In this document: positions 27,639 to 37,198 of the stretch, in pieces | How positions within the stretch are numbered: position 1 is the first letter of the stretch | Layout of the letters: every line of letters begins with the position of its first letter | NCBI RefSeq assembly: GCF_900156095.1 | Contig: NZ_FTMJ01000004.1 | Coordinates: forward strand, 186,001-250,000 | Length of the DNA stretch: 64,000 bases | Origin: Aeromonas sp. RU39B | GTDB lineage: Bacteria; Pseudomonadota; Gammaproteobacteria; Enterobacterales; Aeromonadaceae | Direction of reading: 5' to 3' | The notes under the pieces: model-generated | Told to the model about the DNA's origin: nothing | Databases searched by the model: none | The model's input: only the letters and a program-made list of their open reading frames with translations | Program-made: the position numbers and the translations under genes

Positions 27639-28898
27639 ATGAAAGAGAATCTGTTTTCCTGGTTGAGCGCGCAGGGGGTCGAAGTAACCGGTCTGCTCGG
27701 GCTCTCAATTGCCCTTGGATTTATCCTGCTGACCTTCTGCCTGCTCCATCTGCTGCTGCACCGTTATCTGTTGGTGCGGCTGTTGGCCATGCTCGCGCAG
27801 AGTCGCCAGGTGTGGTTACCCACCGGTTTGCAAAAGAAGCTGTTCAACCGACTGGCCTATGTACTGCAAGGGTTGGTGCTGCTTGGACAGGCGGAGATCT
27901 GGCTGCCTGCCGGCTCGCAAAGCTTGTCGGTGATCGTGATGGCGACCCAGTTGTCGATCCTGCTCTGCGTGTTGCTGTTCCTGTTTTCACTGCTCGATGC
28001 GCTGCTTTTTTTCAGCCGCCGCTCCAGCATGGCCAGCAGCCTGCCGCTGCGCGGTATTTTCCAGGGGGTGAAGCTGGCGGGCAGCATCATGGTTGGCATC
28101 TTGATGCTCTCCATGCTGGTCGGTAAATCGCCCTGGTTCCTGTTTAGCGGCCTCGGTGCCATGACGGCCGTACTGATGCTGGTGTTCAAAGATCCGATCC
28201 TCGGGCTGGTGGCAGGCATTCAGCTCTCGGCCAACCAGATGCTCAGTGTCGGCGACTGGCTACAGATGGATAAATATGGCGCCGATGGTGAGGTGATCGA
28301 TATCGGCCTGACCACGGTCAAGGTGTCAAATTGGGATAAAACCATCACCACCATTCCCACCTATGCCCTGATTTCTGACTCGTTTAAGAACTGGCAGGGG
28401 ATGACCGAGTCGGGCGGGCGGCGCATCAAACGCAGCGTCAATATCGACATGACCAGCGTGCGTTTTCTCACTCAGGAGGAGATCCTGACGCTCAAGCAGG
28501 CGCGCTTGCTGGCCCCTTATCTGAGCCGCAAAGAGCAAGAGCTTAGCCTGTACAACCAGCGATTGACCGAAGCGCTGGATAACCCCATCAACGGGCGTTA
28601 TCTCACCAACATCGGTACGTTTCGCGCCTACCTGCAGGCCTATCTACAGGCTCATGAACAAATCAGAAAAGATATGACCTTGTTGGTGCGCCAGCTCAAT
28701 CCGACCAGTGATGGCCTGCCACTGGAGATCTACTGCTTTACTACCACCACCGCCTGGGCCGAATACGAGTCGATTCAGGCGGATATCTTCGATCATGTGG
28801 TGGCGGTGATTAGTCAGTTCCACTTGCGGTTGCACCAATCCCCCACTGGCTATGACATGCACGGTTGGCGGCCGCAGAGCGCTGAGACGCCGATTTAG
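27639..28898 (+). CDS. ybdG: Mechanosensitive channel YbdG (MscM-type)
   Basis: 419 residues from ATG 27639, with an AAGGAGGT ribosome site just upstream. About five N-terminal transmembrane helices lead into the MscS pore helix and beta domain: GLGAMTAVLMLVFKDPILGL (near residues 170-190), VAGIQLSANQMLSVGDWLQM and TTIPTYALISDSFKNWQGM. The C-terminal segment RKDMTLLVRQLNP and YESIQADIFDHV match E. coli YbdG closely in pattern and length. It opens under membrane tension and relieves osmotic downshock. The stop overlaps the convergent DUF2061 gene by four bases. Confidence 0.92.
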   Translation: MKENLFSWLSAQGVEVTGLLGLSIALGFILLTFCLLHLLLHRYLLVRLLAMLAQSRQVWLPTGLQKKLFNRLAYVLQGLVLLGQAEIWLPAGSQSLSVIVMATQLSILLCVLLFLFSLLDALLFFSRRSSMASSLPLRGIFQGVKLAGSIMVGILMLSMLVGKSPWFLFSGLGAMTAVLMLVFKDPILGLVAGIQLSANQMLSVGDWLQMDKYGADGEVIDIGLTTVKVSNWDKTITTIPTYALISDSFKNWQGMTESGGRRIKRSVNIDMTSVRFLTQEEILTLKQARLLAPYLSRKEQELSLYNQRLTEALDNPINGRYLTNIGTFRAYLQAYLQAHEQIRKDMTLLVRQLNPTSDGLPLEIYCFTTTTAWAEYESIQADIFDHVVAVISQFHLRLHQSPTGYDMHGWRPQSAETPI

Positions 28899-29257
28899 GC
28901 AGCCACCAAGGCCTGGCGTTGGCGCCACGCTTTTTCATGAAAGAAGAAGGCGACGGTGTTGATGCCAGGCTCAATCAAGGCCATCACGCCGCCAGTGAGC
29001 CACTCGCCACTAAGCAGCCAGGCGACGCTAAAGGCAACGGTGAAATGCACCACGGCAAAGCTGCTGGTTTTGGCATGCAGGCTGTGATCGGGTTTGCGCC
29101 ACAGCCACAGCTTGTCATGCAGATAAAACGCCGCCGTGTTGACCATCGGCTCAATCAGGGCGATCAGGCTGGCCAGCAGAATCTCGCCGGTCAGCAGCCA
29201 GGCCAGGGTAAAGGCCACTGAGAAGTGGATGGCGGCAAAGCTGAGGGTCTTGGTCAT
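28895..29257 (-). CDS. DUF2061 membrane protein with two tandem copies of the domain
   Basis: 120 residues from ATG 29257. Two homologous halves are seen: FAAIHFSVAFTLAWLLTGE followed by LIALIEPMVNTAAFYLHDKL, and FAVVHFTVAFSVAWLLSGE followed by MALIEPGINTVAFFFHEKA. Each half has two short transmembrane helices, the DUF2061 pattern, so the protein is an internal duplication with four helices. The function is unknown. The stop overlaps the convergent ybdG end. Confidence 0.85.
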   Translation of the reverse strand: MTKTLSFAAIHFSVAFTLAWLLTGEILLASLIALIEPMVNTAAFYLHDKLWLWRKPDHSLHAKTSSFAVVHFTVAFSVAWLLSGEWLTGGVMALIEPGINTVAFFFHEKAWRQRQALVAA

Positions 29258-29417
29258 GGTGGGTCTTCCCCTGATGCAACATGCCTGCACTGTGCCATGG
29301 TAGATGAGTAATTGATATCTATTCTCATCTATGGCGTTAGTTGGCGTGAGCTATCAATGGGGTAAGACGAACGCGCTGGGGGCGGGTCTTCGGGGCACAA
29401 TGCCCCGAAGGATAGGC

Positions 29418-30275
29418 TTACTCTGCTTCTTTGCGGCTTAGCCACTCGACCCGGAATTGAGCTCCGGGGCCTTGGGCCAGTTTGCTGCACAGGGGTTTGA
29501 GGAATGTTTCGATCTGTTCGTCGAGCTGCCACGGCGGGCTCACTATCACCATGCCCGAGCCGTTCATCCCCCAGTCCGGGGTTTGTCCAGCCACTTCCAG
29601 CTCGGCCACCAAGACGTCACCGAGACCCGCTTTGGCGATGGCGTTAAGCATATCGCGCGAGCGATCGGCTTCGCGTCCCAGGATCGGATACCAGATGGCG
29701 TAGATGCCGGTCGCCCAGCGCTTCTGGGCCTTTTTCAGGGTATCGACCACCCGGAAATAGTCCTCTTTGAGCTCATAGGGCGGGTCGATCAGCACCAGAC
29801 CACGGCGCGGGGTGGGGGGCAGCAGCGCCACCAATCCCTCGAAGCCGTCGCGGTGGTGCAGGGTGACACGCGGATCGCCCTGCATATTGCCGCGCAGCGA
29901 CTCCACTTCGTTGTTGTGCAGCTCCATCAGCACCACTTTGTCCTGCTCGCGGGTCAAGCGGCGTGACAGCTCGGGGGAGCCGGGGTAGAAGGTCAGGGCG
30001 CCGTCATCATTCATGGCGCGCACGGTGGCCAGATAGTCATCGATGGCGGCCCAGTTGGCTTGCTCGCCCCACAGACGGGCGATGCCGTCCTGATATTCAG
30101 CCTTTTTCTGCGACCACTCGCCACGCAGGTCATACAGACCGCCACCGGCGTGGGTGTCGAGCACGATAAAGGGTTTGTCCTTCTTTTTCAGGCTCGCGAG
30201 GATCAGTGCCTGCACGGCGTGTTTGAGGACATCGGCATGGTTGCCGGCGTGAAAGGCGTGGCGATAGCTCAGCAT
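29418..30275 (-). CDS. rlmJ: 23S rRNA (adenine(2030)-N6)-methyltransferase
   Basis: 285 residues starting MLSYRHAFHAGNHADVLKH, the diagnostic N-terminus of RlmJ. The SAM-binding loop is VLDTHAGGGLYDL (about residues 38-50) and the catalytic NPPY-type motif is LIDPPYELKEDY (about residues 165-176). It methylates A2030 of 23S rRNA. An inverted repeat TTCGGGGCA / TGCCCCGAA lies just downstream near 29388-29410 without a T tract. The gene is monocistronic. Confidence 0.95.
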   Translation of the reverse strand: MLSYRHAFHAGNHADVLKHAVQALILASLKKKDKPFIVLDTHAGGGLYDLRGEWSQKKAEYQDGIARLWGEQANWAAIDDYLATVRAMNDDGALTFYPGSPELSRRLTREQDKVVLMELHNNEVESLRGNMQGDPRVTLHHRDGFEGLVALLPPTPRRGLVLIDPPYELKEDYFRVVDTLKKAQKRWATGIYAIWYPILGREADRSRDMLNAIAKAGLGDVLVAELEVAGQTPDWGMNGSGMVIVSPPWQLDEQIETFLKPLCSKLAQGPGAQFRVEWLSRKEAE

Positions 30276-30363
30276 GGGTGTTGTTCTCGTGCGCCGCTGG
30301 CGCGGGTTAATCAGGCAAACTAAAGTAGCGTAGCGGGCAGGGCGCTGGCCCTGCCCATCAGCA

Positions 30364-32280
30364 TTACGACTCGGCAGCGAACGCCTGCTCCATGGTTTCG
30401 AGCTCTTCGGATAGGCTCATCCACTCGAGCTCCACCCCTTCGAGCTCCTCTTTAAGCGGCCCCTGGGATTTTAGCAACTCGGAGAGTTTGCCCTTGGCGC
30501 TCTCTTCATAGATGGCCGGATCGGCCAGTTGCTCTTCGACCGCTGCCAGCTTGGTCTGCAGCTTGTCCATACTGGCTTCGAGCTTTTCAAGCTTCTGGCG
30601 CAGTGGGCGAGTCTGCTGACGAAATTCGGCTTCGCGGCGTTTTTGATCTTTACGCGCCAGCGCCGAGTTGGCCGACAGCGGCGCATCCGCCGGTTTGGCG
30701 TTGGCCTCTTTTTCCTGTTCGTTTAGCCACTTGTGGTAATCATCCAGATCGCCATCAAACTGCTCGACCCGGCCGCCGTGCACCAGATAGAAATCATCGG
30801 TGGTGGTGCGCAGCAGGTGACGGTCGTGCGAGACCACCACCATGGCTCCTTCAAACCCCTGCAGAGCCAGGGTCAGGGCGTGGCGCATCTCGAGATCGAG
30901 GTGGTTGGTCGGTTCATCGAGCAGCAGCAGGTTGGGGCGCTGCCAGGTGATCAGGGCCAGCACCAGCCGCGCCTTTTCACCGCCGGAGAACGGTGCGACC
31001 TTGTCGAGCGCCTTGTCGCCGTGAAAGCCGAAGCTGCCAAGATAGTTGCGCAGCTCCTGCTCGGGTTTGTCCGGCGCGAGACGCACCAAGTGATCGAGCG
31101 GCGAGTCATCCGGGCGCAGGGTTTCCAGCTGATGCTGGGCAAAGTAACCGATGCTCACCCCGGCGCTCACTTCAAGCTTGCCGGAAAGTGGCGGATTCGA
31201 GCCAGCCAGCATCTTGATAAAGGTCGATTTACCGGCGCCGTTGCGACCGAGCAGACCAATGCGCGAACCCGGCACCAGATTGAGTTTGATCTTCTCGAGG
31301 ATCACCTTGTCGCCGTAACCGGCGCTTAAGTTTTCCATCGCGATCAGCGGTGTGGGCAGGGCGGTCGGGTCACGAAACTCGAAGCTGAATTCCGAATCGG
31401 CGTGGGCGGGCAGGATTTTTTCCATGCGCTCCATCGCCTTGAGGCGGCTTTGCGCCTGACGCGCCTTGGAGGCCTTGTAGCGGAAACGGTCCACATAGGC
31501 CTGCATGTGCGACATCTCACGCTGCTGCTTTTCATACATGGACTGCTGCTGGGCCAGCTGTTCGGCGCGCTGCAGTTCAAAATCGGAGTAACCGCCGGTG
31601 TATTCGTTCAGCTTGCCGTTCTCGATATGGATGATGCGGCCAACCACGGCATCGAGGAAATCCCGGTCGTGGGAGATAAGCACCAGCGTGCCCTGATAGC
31701 TCTTGAGCCACTTTTCCAGCCAGATCACCGCATCGAGATCCAGGTGGTTGGTCGGTTCATCGAGCAGCAGCAGATCGGAGCGGCACAGCAGGGCCTGGGC
31801 AAGGTTCAGACGCATGCGCCAGCCACCGGAGAAGCTGCGCACCGGTGAGGCCAGCTGCTCATCGCCAAAGCCCAGACCGTGCAGCAGCTCGGCGGCGCGG
31901 GCACGAATACTCCAGGCTCCGATGGTGTCGAGCTTGCCGTGCAGATCGGCGACCTTCATCCCGTCGTCGGCTGCCTCGGCGGCTTTCAGCTCGGTTTCCA
32001 GCGCACGAAACTCGCGGTCGCCGTCGATGACATATTCCAGCGCCGAGCAGTCGAGTGCCGGGGTCTCCTGCGCCACGCCGGCAATTTGCCAGCCGGACGG
32101 CACGTTGCACGAGCCGCCATCGAGGGAGAGTTCACCACGGATCAGGGCAAAAAAGGTGGACTTGCCACACCCGTTCTTGCCCACCAGACCGACCTTGTGG
32201 CCGGGGTGGATGGTGGCGCTGGCGCCATCGAGCAGCTTGCGGCCGCCGCGGATCAGTTCGACTTCACTGGCAACTATCAT
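30364..32280 (-). CDS. yheS: ABC-F family ATPase YheS
   Basis: 638 residues, the length of E. coli YheS, with no membrane segments. Two ABC cassettes are present: first Walker A GKNGCGKSTFFALI, signature FSGGWRMRLNLAQAL and LLLDEPTNHLDLDAVIW; second Walker A GRNGAGKSTFIKML, signature FSGGEKARLVLAL and LLLDEPTNHLDLEMR. The inter-domain linker (about residues 245-320) and a basic, coiled C-terminal extension (KDQKRREAEFRQQTRPLRQK) are typical of ribosome-associated ABC-F proteins, which resolve stalled translation. It stands alone. Confidence 0.92.
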   Translation of the reverse strand: MIVASEVELIRGGRKLLDGASATIHPGHKVGLVGKNGCGKSTFFALIRGELSLDGGSCNVPSGWQIAGVAQETPALDCSALEYVIDGDREFRALETELKAAEAADDGMKVADLHGKLDTIGAWSIRARAAELLHGLGFGDEQLASPVRSFSGGWRMRLNLAQALLCRSDLLLLDEPTNHLDLDAVIWLEKWLKSYQGTLVLISHDRDFLDAVVGRIIHIENGKLNEYTGGYSDFELQRAEQLAQQQSMYEKQQREMSHMQAYVDRFRYKASKARQAQSRLKAMERMEKILPAHADSEFSFEFRDPTALPTPLIAMENLSAGYGDKVILEKIKLNLVPGSRIGLLGRNGAGKSTFIKMLAGSNPPLSGKLEVSAGVSIGYFAQHQLETLRPDDSPLDHLVRLAPDKPEQELRNYLGSFGFHGDKALDKVAPFSGGEKARLVLALITWQRPNLLLLDEPTNHLDLEMRHALTLALQGFEGAMVVVSHDRHLLRTTTDDFYLVHGGRVEQFDGDLDDYHKWLNEQEKEANAKPADAPLSANSALARKDQKRREAEFRQQTRPLRQKLEKLEASMDKLQTKLAAVEEQLADPAIYEESAKGKLSELLKSQGPLKEELEGVELEWMSLSEELETMEQAFAAES

Positions 32281-32444
32281 GGGGGCTTCTTGAGACCGGC
32301 AAATGGTAAAAAAACAGGGCGAATCTTACGTTAATTGGGGCGTCATTGCACATCTGGCCCACAATATGGGAACTCAAGCATGGTTTATGACGCGCAAACC
32401 TGTCATAAACAGAAGCAAACGAATCACTCGGATGGGACCAAGCT

Positions 32445-32861
32445 ATGCGTGTGGCAGACATCATGACAACCAGACTGGCGACCGTTTCGATGGATGATCG
32501 TCTCGAGGTGGTCAAAGAGATCTTCGAACAGGCACCGTTTCATCACCTGCTGGTCGTAGAAGAGAAGGAGCTGGTTGGCGTCCTTAGCGACACCGATCTT
32601 TATCAGGCACTGAGCCCCTATCTCGGATCGGAAGCAGAGCAGACGCGCGATAGCGACACGCTGCATAAGCGGGTGCATCAGGTGATGACCCGTCACCCTA
32701 TTACGGTGGGAGCCCGCATGACGGTGCACAGCGCCGTGGCGCTGATGCTCAACGAAGGGGTCTCTTGCCTACCGGTGCTCGATAACAGTGAACTGGTCGG
32801 CATCATCACCTGGAAGGATCTGCTGCGCGCCTGCCTCGAGCACGGCAATTTCCGCGACTAA
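32445..32861 (+). CDS. Protein with two CBS domains
   Basis: 138 residues: CBS 1 covers about 1-60 (MRVADIMTTRLATVSMDDRL ... HHLLVVEEKELVGVLSDTDL) and CBS 2 about 78-135 (VMTRHPITVGARMTVHSAV ... ISCLPVLDNSELVGIITWKDL-like). Stand-alone CBS pairs bind adenosine nucleotides and sense energy or act as adaptors; the partner is unknown. The sequence CGAATCACTCGGATG just upstream (32420-32434) recurs at 34641-34655. Confidence 0.9.
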   Translation: MRVADIMTTRLATVSMDDRLEVVKEIFEQAPFHHLLVVEEKELVGVLSDTDLYQALSPYLGSEAEQTRDSDTLHKRVHQVMTRHPITVGARMTVHSAVALMLNEGVSCLPVLDNSELVGIITWKDLLRACLEHGNFRD

Positions 32862-32864
32862 CCC

Positions 32865-33326
32865 CTACTCCTCTGTCACTGCTTCAACCAGCAGGCGGCT
32901 CGATTCGGCGCCGGTAATCTTCACCCGGCTGCCGGCGGGCAGCGCCTGCTCGCAGCTGACGCTCCACACCGTGTCATCCAGACGCACCCGGCTCAGCCCT
33001 TGATGGGTGTCATCAAGCAGTTCGACTTCCCGCCCGAGATAACCCTGCATGCGTTGGTTGAGACCGGCTGCCCCGTCACGCGGCGAGTTATCACGCTGCT
33101 GCTGCCAGCGCCACCACAGCCCGGTGGTGACGATGGATTGAATGGCAAACAGCAGCCACTGCTCTTGCCAGCCAAACGGGTAGAGCAGCAGCAAGATGCC
33201 CACTTCCAGCGCGGCAATCCCGGCCCACAGCAACAGACCGGCACCGCTGAACAGTTCCATGATCAGCAGCACCCCACCCAGGCCGAGCCAGTGCCAGCTG
33301 GTTATCTGCAGCAGGAGGTCGATCAT
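32865..33326 (-). CDS. NfeD-family membrane protein, partner of QmcA
   Basis: 153 residues. Three or four transmembrane helices occupy residues about 10-75 ([40 protein letters not shown]), followed by a soluble OB-fold: [28 protein letters not shown] and [11 protein letters not shown]. This is the short NfeD1b form that pairs with SPFH proteins, like E. coli YbbK with QmcA. It starts inside the last codon of qmcA, overlapping by four bases, so the two are an operon. Confidence 0.9.
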   Translation of the reverse strand: MIDLLLQITSWHWLGLGGVLLIMELFSGAGLLLWAGIAALEVGILLLLYPFGWQEQWLLFAIQSIVTTGLWWRWQQQRDNSPRDGAAGLNQRMQGYLGREVELLDDTHQGLSRVRLDDTVWSVSCEQALPAGSRVKITGAESSRLLVEAVTEE

Positions 33327-34258
33327 GATGACTTACCGCTCTGTGCTTTCGAGCCGCCTTTGCTTAGCAGCTCACCAATGCCGCCGATGGCGCCGATAAG
33401 CTGGCTCGCTTCCAGCGGCATCATGACAACCTTGCTGTTGTCGCTCTCGCCGATGCGGGTCAGCGCTTCAGTATATTTTTGGGCAATGAAGTAGTGCACT
33501 GCCTGCACATCGCCCTGGGCAATGGCTCGCGAGACCATCTCGGTGGCGCGGGCTTCGGCCTCTGCGGCGCGCTCGCGCGCTTCGGCGGCGAGGAAGGCGG
33601 CCTGACGCTCACCCTCGGCTTTGAGAATTTGCGACTGCTTCTCCCCCTCGGCCTTGAGGATCTTGGATTGGCGCACCCCTTCGGCTTCGAGGATCTCGGC
33701 GCGCTTTTGCCGCTCGGCTTTCATCTGGGCGTTCATGGCAGCCACCAGATCGGTGGGCGGCTGCACGTCACGGATCTCGATACGGGTCACCTTGACGCCC
33801 CAAGGCTCGGTCGCCGCATCGACGGTGCGCAGCAGTTTTTCATTGATGGTATCGCGCTGGGAGAGCATCTCGTCGAGCTCCATGGCGCCGAGCACGGTCC
33901 GGATATTGGTCATCGCCAGATTGCGGATGGCGCTCATCAGGTCGTTGATCTCATAGGCCGCACGGTGCGCTTCCACCACCTGCACGAAACTGATGGCGTC
34001 GATGGTGACGTTGGCGTTATCACGCGAGATCACCTCTTGGGAGGGAATATCGAGCACCTGCTCCATCATGCTGATCTTGTGACCGACCCGATCTACAAAC
34101 GGGATCAGCAGGTTGAGGCCGGGGGAGAGGGTACGGGTGTAGCGCCCAAAACGCTCGACGGTCCAGTTGAAACCTTGTGGCACAATCTTGATACCGGCCG
34201 CCAGGGTAATCAGGACCAGCACGACAAAAATGAATAGCACAACCAGTGACTCGTTCAT
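33323..34258 (-). CDS. qmcA: SPFH/stomatin-like membrane protein QmcA
   Basis: 311 residues from ATG 34258. A single N-terminal transmembrane helix ([19 protein letters not shown]) is followed by the band-7/SPFH domain ([38 protein letters not shown]) and a coiled coil with repeated [14 protein letters not shown] heptads (about residues 180-235). Such proteins form large rings in membrane microdomains; QmcA is linked to FtsH/HtpX-type membrane quality control in E. coli. It is followed by its overlapping NfeD partner. Confidence 0.92.
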   Translation of the reverse strand: MNESLVVLFIFVVLVLITLAAGIKIVPQGFNWTVERFGRYTRTLSPGLNLLIPFVDRVGHKISMMEQVLDIPSQEVISRDNANVTIDAISFVQVVEAHRAAYEINDLMSAIRNLAMTNIRTVLGAMELDEMLSQRDTINEKLLRTVDAATEPWGVKVTRIEIRDVQPPTDLVAAMNAQMKAERQKRAEILEAEGVRQSKILKAEGEKQSQILKAEGERQAAFLAAEARERAAEAEARATEMVSRAIAQGDVQAVHYFIAQKYTEALTRIGESDNSKVVMMPLEASQLIGAIGGIGELLSKGGSKAQSGKSS

Positions 34259-34451
34259 CCTATGACTCCTTTGGATACCTGATTTCGCAGGGTATACCCC
34301 TGCCGGCAAAAGGACCAGTGCGGTGCCCAAAACCTGTGCAGTTGCACCAGGCTGGGCCCGTGAAACACAGCTGGCGCGCCCTTTTCGCTGGCCCGCCTCT
34401 TGCTTATGCCATGGTGCTGCGAAAGATAATAACTGGACGTTGTGAAACTGT

Positions 34452-34485
34452 GCGCCTGATCCACCCCCGATCAGGCGCTTTTTTT
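34452..34485 (+). terminator. Strong plus-strand terminator without a gene
   Basis: A perfect 10-bp stem, GCGCCTGATC (34452-34461) with GATCAGGCGC (34469-34478), is followed by seven T residues. The nearest gene on the left is transcribed away from it. It may end a small RNA starting near the GATAAT at about 34425. Confidence 0.88.
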
Positions 34486-34665
34486 GACCTCGGCATCGGA
34501 TGCGCCGCCGGGCAAGGGGGCGTTTCCCTCATCCGGGGTTGCGTTGGGCAGGTTGGCAAGATTGGCACGCAATGTGAATTATCCAGTGCGACAAGGTCGC
34601 CAGGCTTCCTTGCAAGAGGAGCCTCTTTCACATCGCACTTCGAATCACTCGGATGTGCCGCATGT

Positions 34666-34701
34666 ATCCCCGTTGCTTCCAGGAGCAGCGGGGATTTTTT
34701 T
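34666..34701 (+). terminator. Second plus-strand terminator in the qmcA-cysG gap
   Basis: ATCCCCGTTGCT (34666-34677) and AGCAGCGGGGAT (34684-34695) form a 12-bp stem with a GGA-containing loop, followed by a run of seven T including the stem base. No gene precedes it after the first terminator. Confidence 0.88.
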
Positions 34702-34823
34702 CATCCCGTTTTGCCACTTTTCGTCTTTATATTTCCAAAAGATATAAATGAACGTTCTTTATTATTTTAATGCGCCATCAATCGCCTCTAGAGTGCCAAC
34801 ATCTGGATGTCATGAGGTGTGCG

Positions 34824-36230
34824 ATGGATTACTTGCCGATGTTTGCCAAGCTCGAAGGGCGAGCGGTGCTGCTGGTGGGCGGGGGGGATGTGGCCCTGCG
34901 CAAAGCGCGCCTGCTGCTGGCAGCCGGTGCCCGTCTCACCCTGGTGGCCCCCGAGCTCGACGAGGGCTTTGCCGAATTTGCCGGTCGTTTTACCCATCTG
35001 GCCGAGCCGTTTTCTCCTGCCCATCTTCGCGGCCAACTGCTGGCCGTTGCCGCTACCGATCAGCTGGATGTCAATGCCGAGGTGTATCAGCAAGCCAGCG
35101 AGCTCGGCCTGTTTGTCAACGTGGTGGATGACCCCGAGCGCTCCAGTTTTATCTTTCCGTCGATCATCGATCGCAGCCCCATCGTGGTGGCAGTCTCCAG
35201 CGGTGGCCGTGCCCCGGTGCTGGTGCGACTGCTGCGCGAGCGGCTCGAAAGCCTGCTGCCGACCCATCTGGGTGGTTTGGCGACCCTCTCTGGCCGCATT
35301 CGTGAACGTGCCAAGCGGGTGCTCGATTCGCTTTCGGCCCGTCGCCGTTTCTGGGAGCGCGCTTACGCCTCCAACGTGCTCGGCGGTCTGATTGAACAAA
35401 ACCAGTGGGATAAGGCCGAGCAGTGGCTTGATAGTGAATTGCAGCAAGCCGGCCGCGAGGCGGGTGAAGTGGTGCTGGTCGGTGCTGGCCCGGGCGATCC
35501 CGGTCTGCTCACCCTCAAGGGATTGCAGCAGATCCAGCAGGCCGAAGTGGTGCTCTATGACCAACTGGTCTCCCCCGAAATTCTCAATCTGGTGCGCCGC
35601 GACGCCACGCTAGTGCCGGTGGGTAAAAAAGCCGGTGCCCATAGCGTGCCGCAAGACGAGATTAACCAGCTGCTGATTGATTACGCCCGTCAGGGCCAGC
35701 GTGTGGTGCGCCTCAAAGGGGGCGATCCCTTTATGTTTGGTCGTGGCGGTGAAGAGCTGCAGGCGCTGGCCGCTGCCGGTTTGCCTTTCTCGGTGGTGCC
35801 CGGCATCACGGCGGCTGCCGGTGCGACCGCTTATGCCGGTATTCCGCTTACCCACCGTGACTTTGCCCAAAGCGCCGTCTTTATCACCGGCCACTGCCAG
35901 CTGGAAGGGCGTCAGCCCGACTGGCAGGCGCTGGCCATCAGCAATCAGACCCTGGTCATCTACATGGGGCTGATGAAAAGCGAATTGATCCAGCAGCAGT
36001 TGCTGGCCCACGGCCGCAGCGCCGACACGCCGGTTGCCATCATCGAGCGTGGCACCACGGCGCGCCAACGCCTGCTGATTGGCCAGCTGGCTGAGCTGGG
36101 CACTCTGGCGGCGCAGGCCGAGAGCCCGTCCCTGATCGTGATCGGGCAGGTGGTGAGCCTGCATGAACAACTGGCCTGGTTTGGCGAGCGCGCCGAGCCG
36201 GCAGAGCTTGGGCTGGTACAGCTGGCCTGA
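34824..36230 (+). CDS. cysG: Sirohaem synthase (uroporphyrinogen-III methyltransferase / precorrin-2 dehydrogenase / ferrochelatase)
   Basis: 468 residues starting [20 protein letters not shown], with GAGGT upstream of ATG 34824. Residues 1 to about 210 are the NAD-dependent dehydrogenase/ferrochelatase half ([39 protein letters not shown]). Residues about 215-460 are the SAM-dependent methyltransferase ([39 protein letters not shown]). The enzyme makes sirohaem for sulfite and nitrite reductases. It heads the cluster cysG-D-N-permease-C for sulfate activation, 50 bases before cysD. Confidence 0.97.
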   Translation: MDYLPMFAKLEGRAVLLVGGGDVALRKARLLLAAGARLTLVAPELDEGFAEFAGRFTHLAEPFSPAHLRGQLLAVAATDQLDVNAEVYQQASELGLFVNVVDDPERSSFIFPSIIDRSPIVVAVSSGGRAPVLVRLLRERLESLLPTHLGGLATLSGRIRERAKRVLDSLSARRRFWERAYASNVLGGLIEQNQWDKAEQWLDSELQQAGREAGEVVLVGAGPGDPGLLTLKGLQQIQQAEVVLYDQLVSPEILNLVRRDATLVPVGKKAGAHSVPQDEINQLLIDYARQGQRVVRLKGGDPFMFGRGGEELQALAAAGLPFSVVPGITAAAGATAYAGIPLTHRDFAQSAVFITGHCQLEGRQPDWQALAISNQTLVIYMGLMKSELIQQQLLAHGRSADTPVAIIERGTTARQRLLIGQLAELGTLAAQAESPSLIVIGQVVSLHEQLAWFGERAEPAELGLVQLA

Positions 36231-36280
36231 GATTCATTACAAGCACAGACACGCGTGAAAAGAGAGACCGAGGAGCCGAC

Positions 36281-37189
36281 ATGGACCGCGAAAGATTGAC
36301 CCACTTGCAGCAACTGGAGGCGGAGAGTATCCACATCATCCGCGAAGTGGCTGCCGAGTTTGAAAACCCAGTGATGCTCTACTCCATCGGCAAGGACTCG
36401 TCGGTCATGCTGCACCTGGCCCGCAAGGCCTTCTATCCGGGCAAGATCCCCTTCCCGCTGCTGCACGTGGACACCAACTGGAAGTTCAAGGAGATGATCC
36501 GCTTCCGTGACGAGACCGCCGCCAAATATGGCCTCGATCTGATTGTCCACAAGAACCCCGATGGTCTGGCGATGGACATCAACCCGTTCGTGCATGGTAG
36601 CGGCAAGCACACCGACATCATGAAGACCGAAGGGCTCAAGCAGGCGCTGAACAAATACGGTTTTGATGCCGCCTTTGGTGGTGCCCGCCGTGATGAAGAG
36701 AAGTCCCGTGCCAAGGAGCGGGTCTATTCGTTTCGTGATGACAACCACCGCTGGGACCCGAAGAACCAGCGGCCGGAGCTGTGGCGCACTTACAACGGTC
36801 AGGTCAACAAGGGCGAGAGCATCCGCGTCTTCCCGCTTTCTAACTGGACCGAACTCGACATCTGGCAATACATCTACCTCGAGCAGATCGACATCGTTCC
36901 GCTCTACTTTGCGGCCATGCGCCCGGTGGTAGAGCGCGGCGGCATCAAGATCATGGTTGATGACGAGCGGATGCCGATCGGCCCTGACGACGTAGTGCGC
37001 GAAGAGCTGGTGCGTTTTCGTACCCTCGGTTGCTACCCGCTGACCGGTGCCATCGAATCCGATGCTGCCACCCTGCCCGAGATCATCGAAGAGATGCTGC
37101 TGACCACCTCGAGTGAGCGCCAAGGGCGACTGATTGACCACGATCAGGCCGGCTCGATGGAGCAGAAGAAGCGTCAGGGATATTTCTAA
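36281..37189 (+). CDS. cysD: Sulfate adenylyltransferase subunit 2
   Basis: 302 residues, family length. The ATP-pyrophosphatase loop is [20 protein letters not shown] (about residues 28-47); further markers are [28 protein letters not shown] and [15 protein letters not shown]. With CysN it makes adenosine 5'-phosphosulfate from ATP and sulfate. It is nine bases upstream of cysN. Confidence 0.97.
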   Translation: MDRERLTHLQQLEAESIHIIREVAAEFENPVMLYSIGKDSSVMLHLARKAFYPGKIPFPLLHVDTNWKFKEMIRFRDETAAKYGLDLIVHKNPDGLAMDINPFVHGSGKHTDIMKTEGLKQALNKYGFDAAFGGARRDEEKSRAKERVYSFRDDNHRWDPKNQRPELWRTYNGQVNKGESIRVFPLSNWTELDIWQYIYLEQIDIVPLYFAAMRPVVERGGIKIMVDDERMPIGPDDVVREELVRFRTLGCYPLTGAIESDAATLPEIIEEMLLTTSSERQGRLIDHDQAGSMEQKKRQGYF

Positions 37190-37198
37190 GGAGCTGCC

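Larger units (their letters stand above)
34259..34823. other. qmcA-cysG intergenic region, 565 bases
   Basis: No protein-coding gene was recognised. It holds two independent plus-strand intrinsic terminators (34452-34485, 34666-34701), a TTGGCACG...GTGAAT element at 34562-34579, the 15-mer CGAATCACTCGGATG at 34641-34655, and an AT-rich stretch at 34715-34780 where the cysG promoter and a CysB site are expected. Confidence 0.6.

Noticed and set aside
34562-34579. Sigma-54 promoter
   Set aside because: The -24 GG element fits, but the -12 GC is replaced by GA, so it falls short of the consensus; the same holds for 63827.
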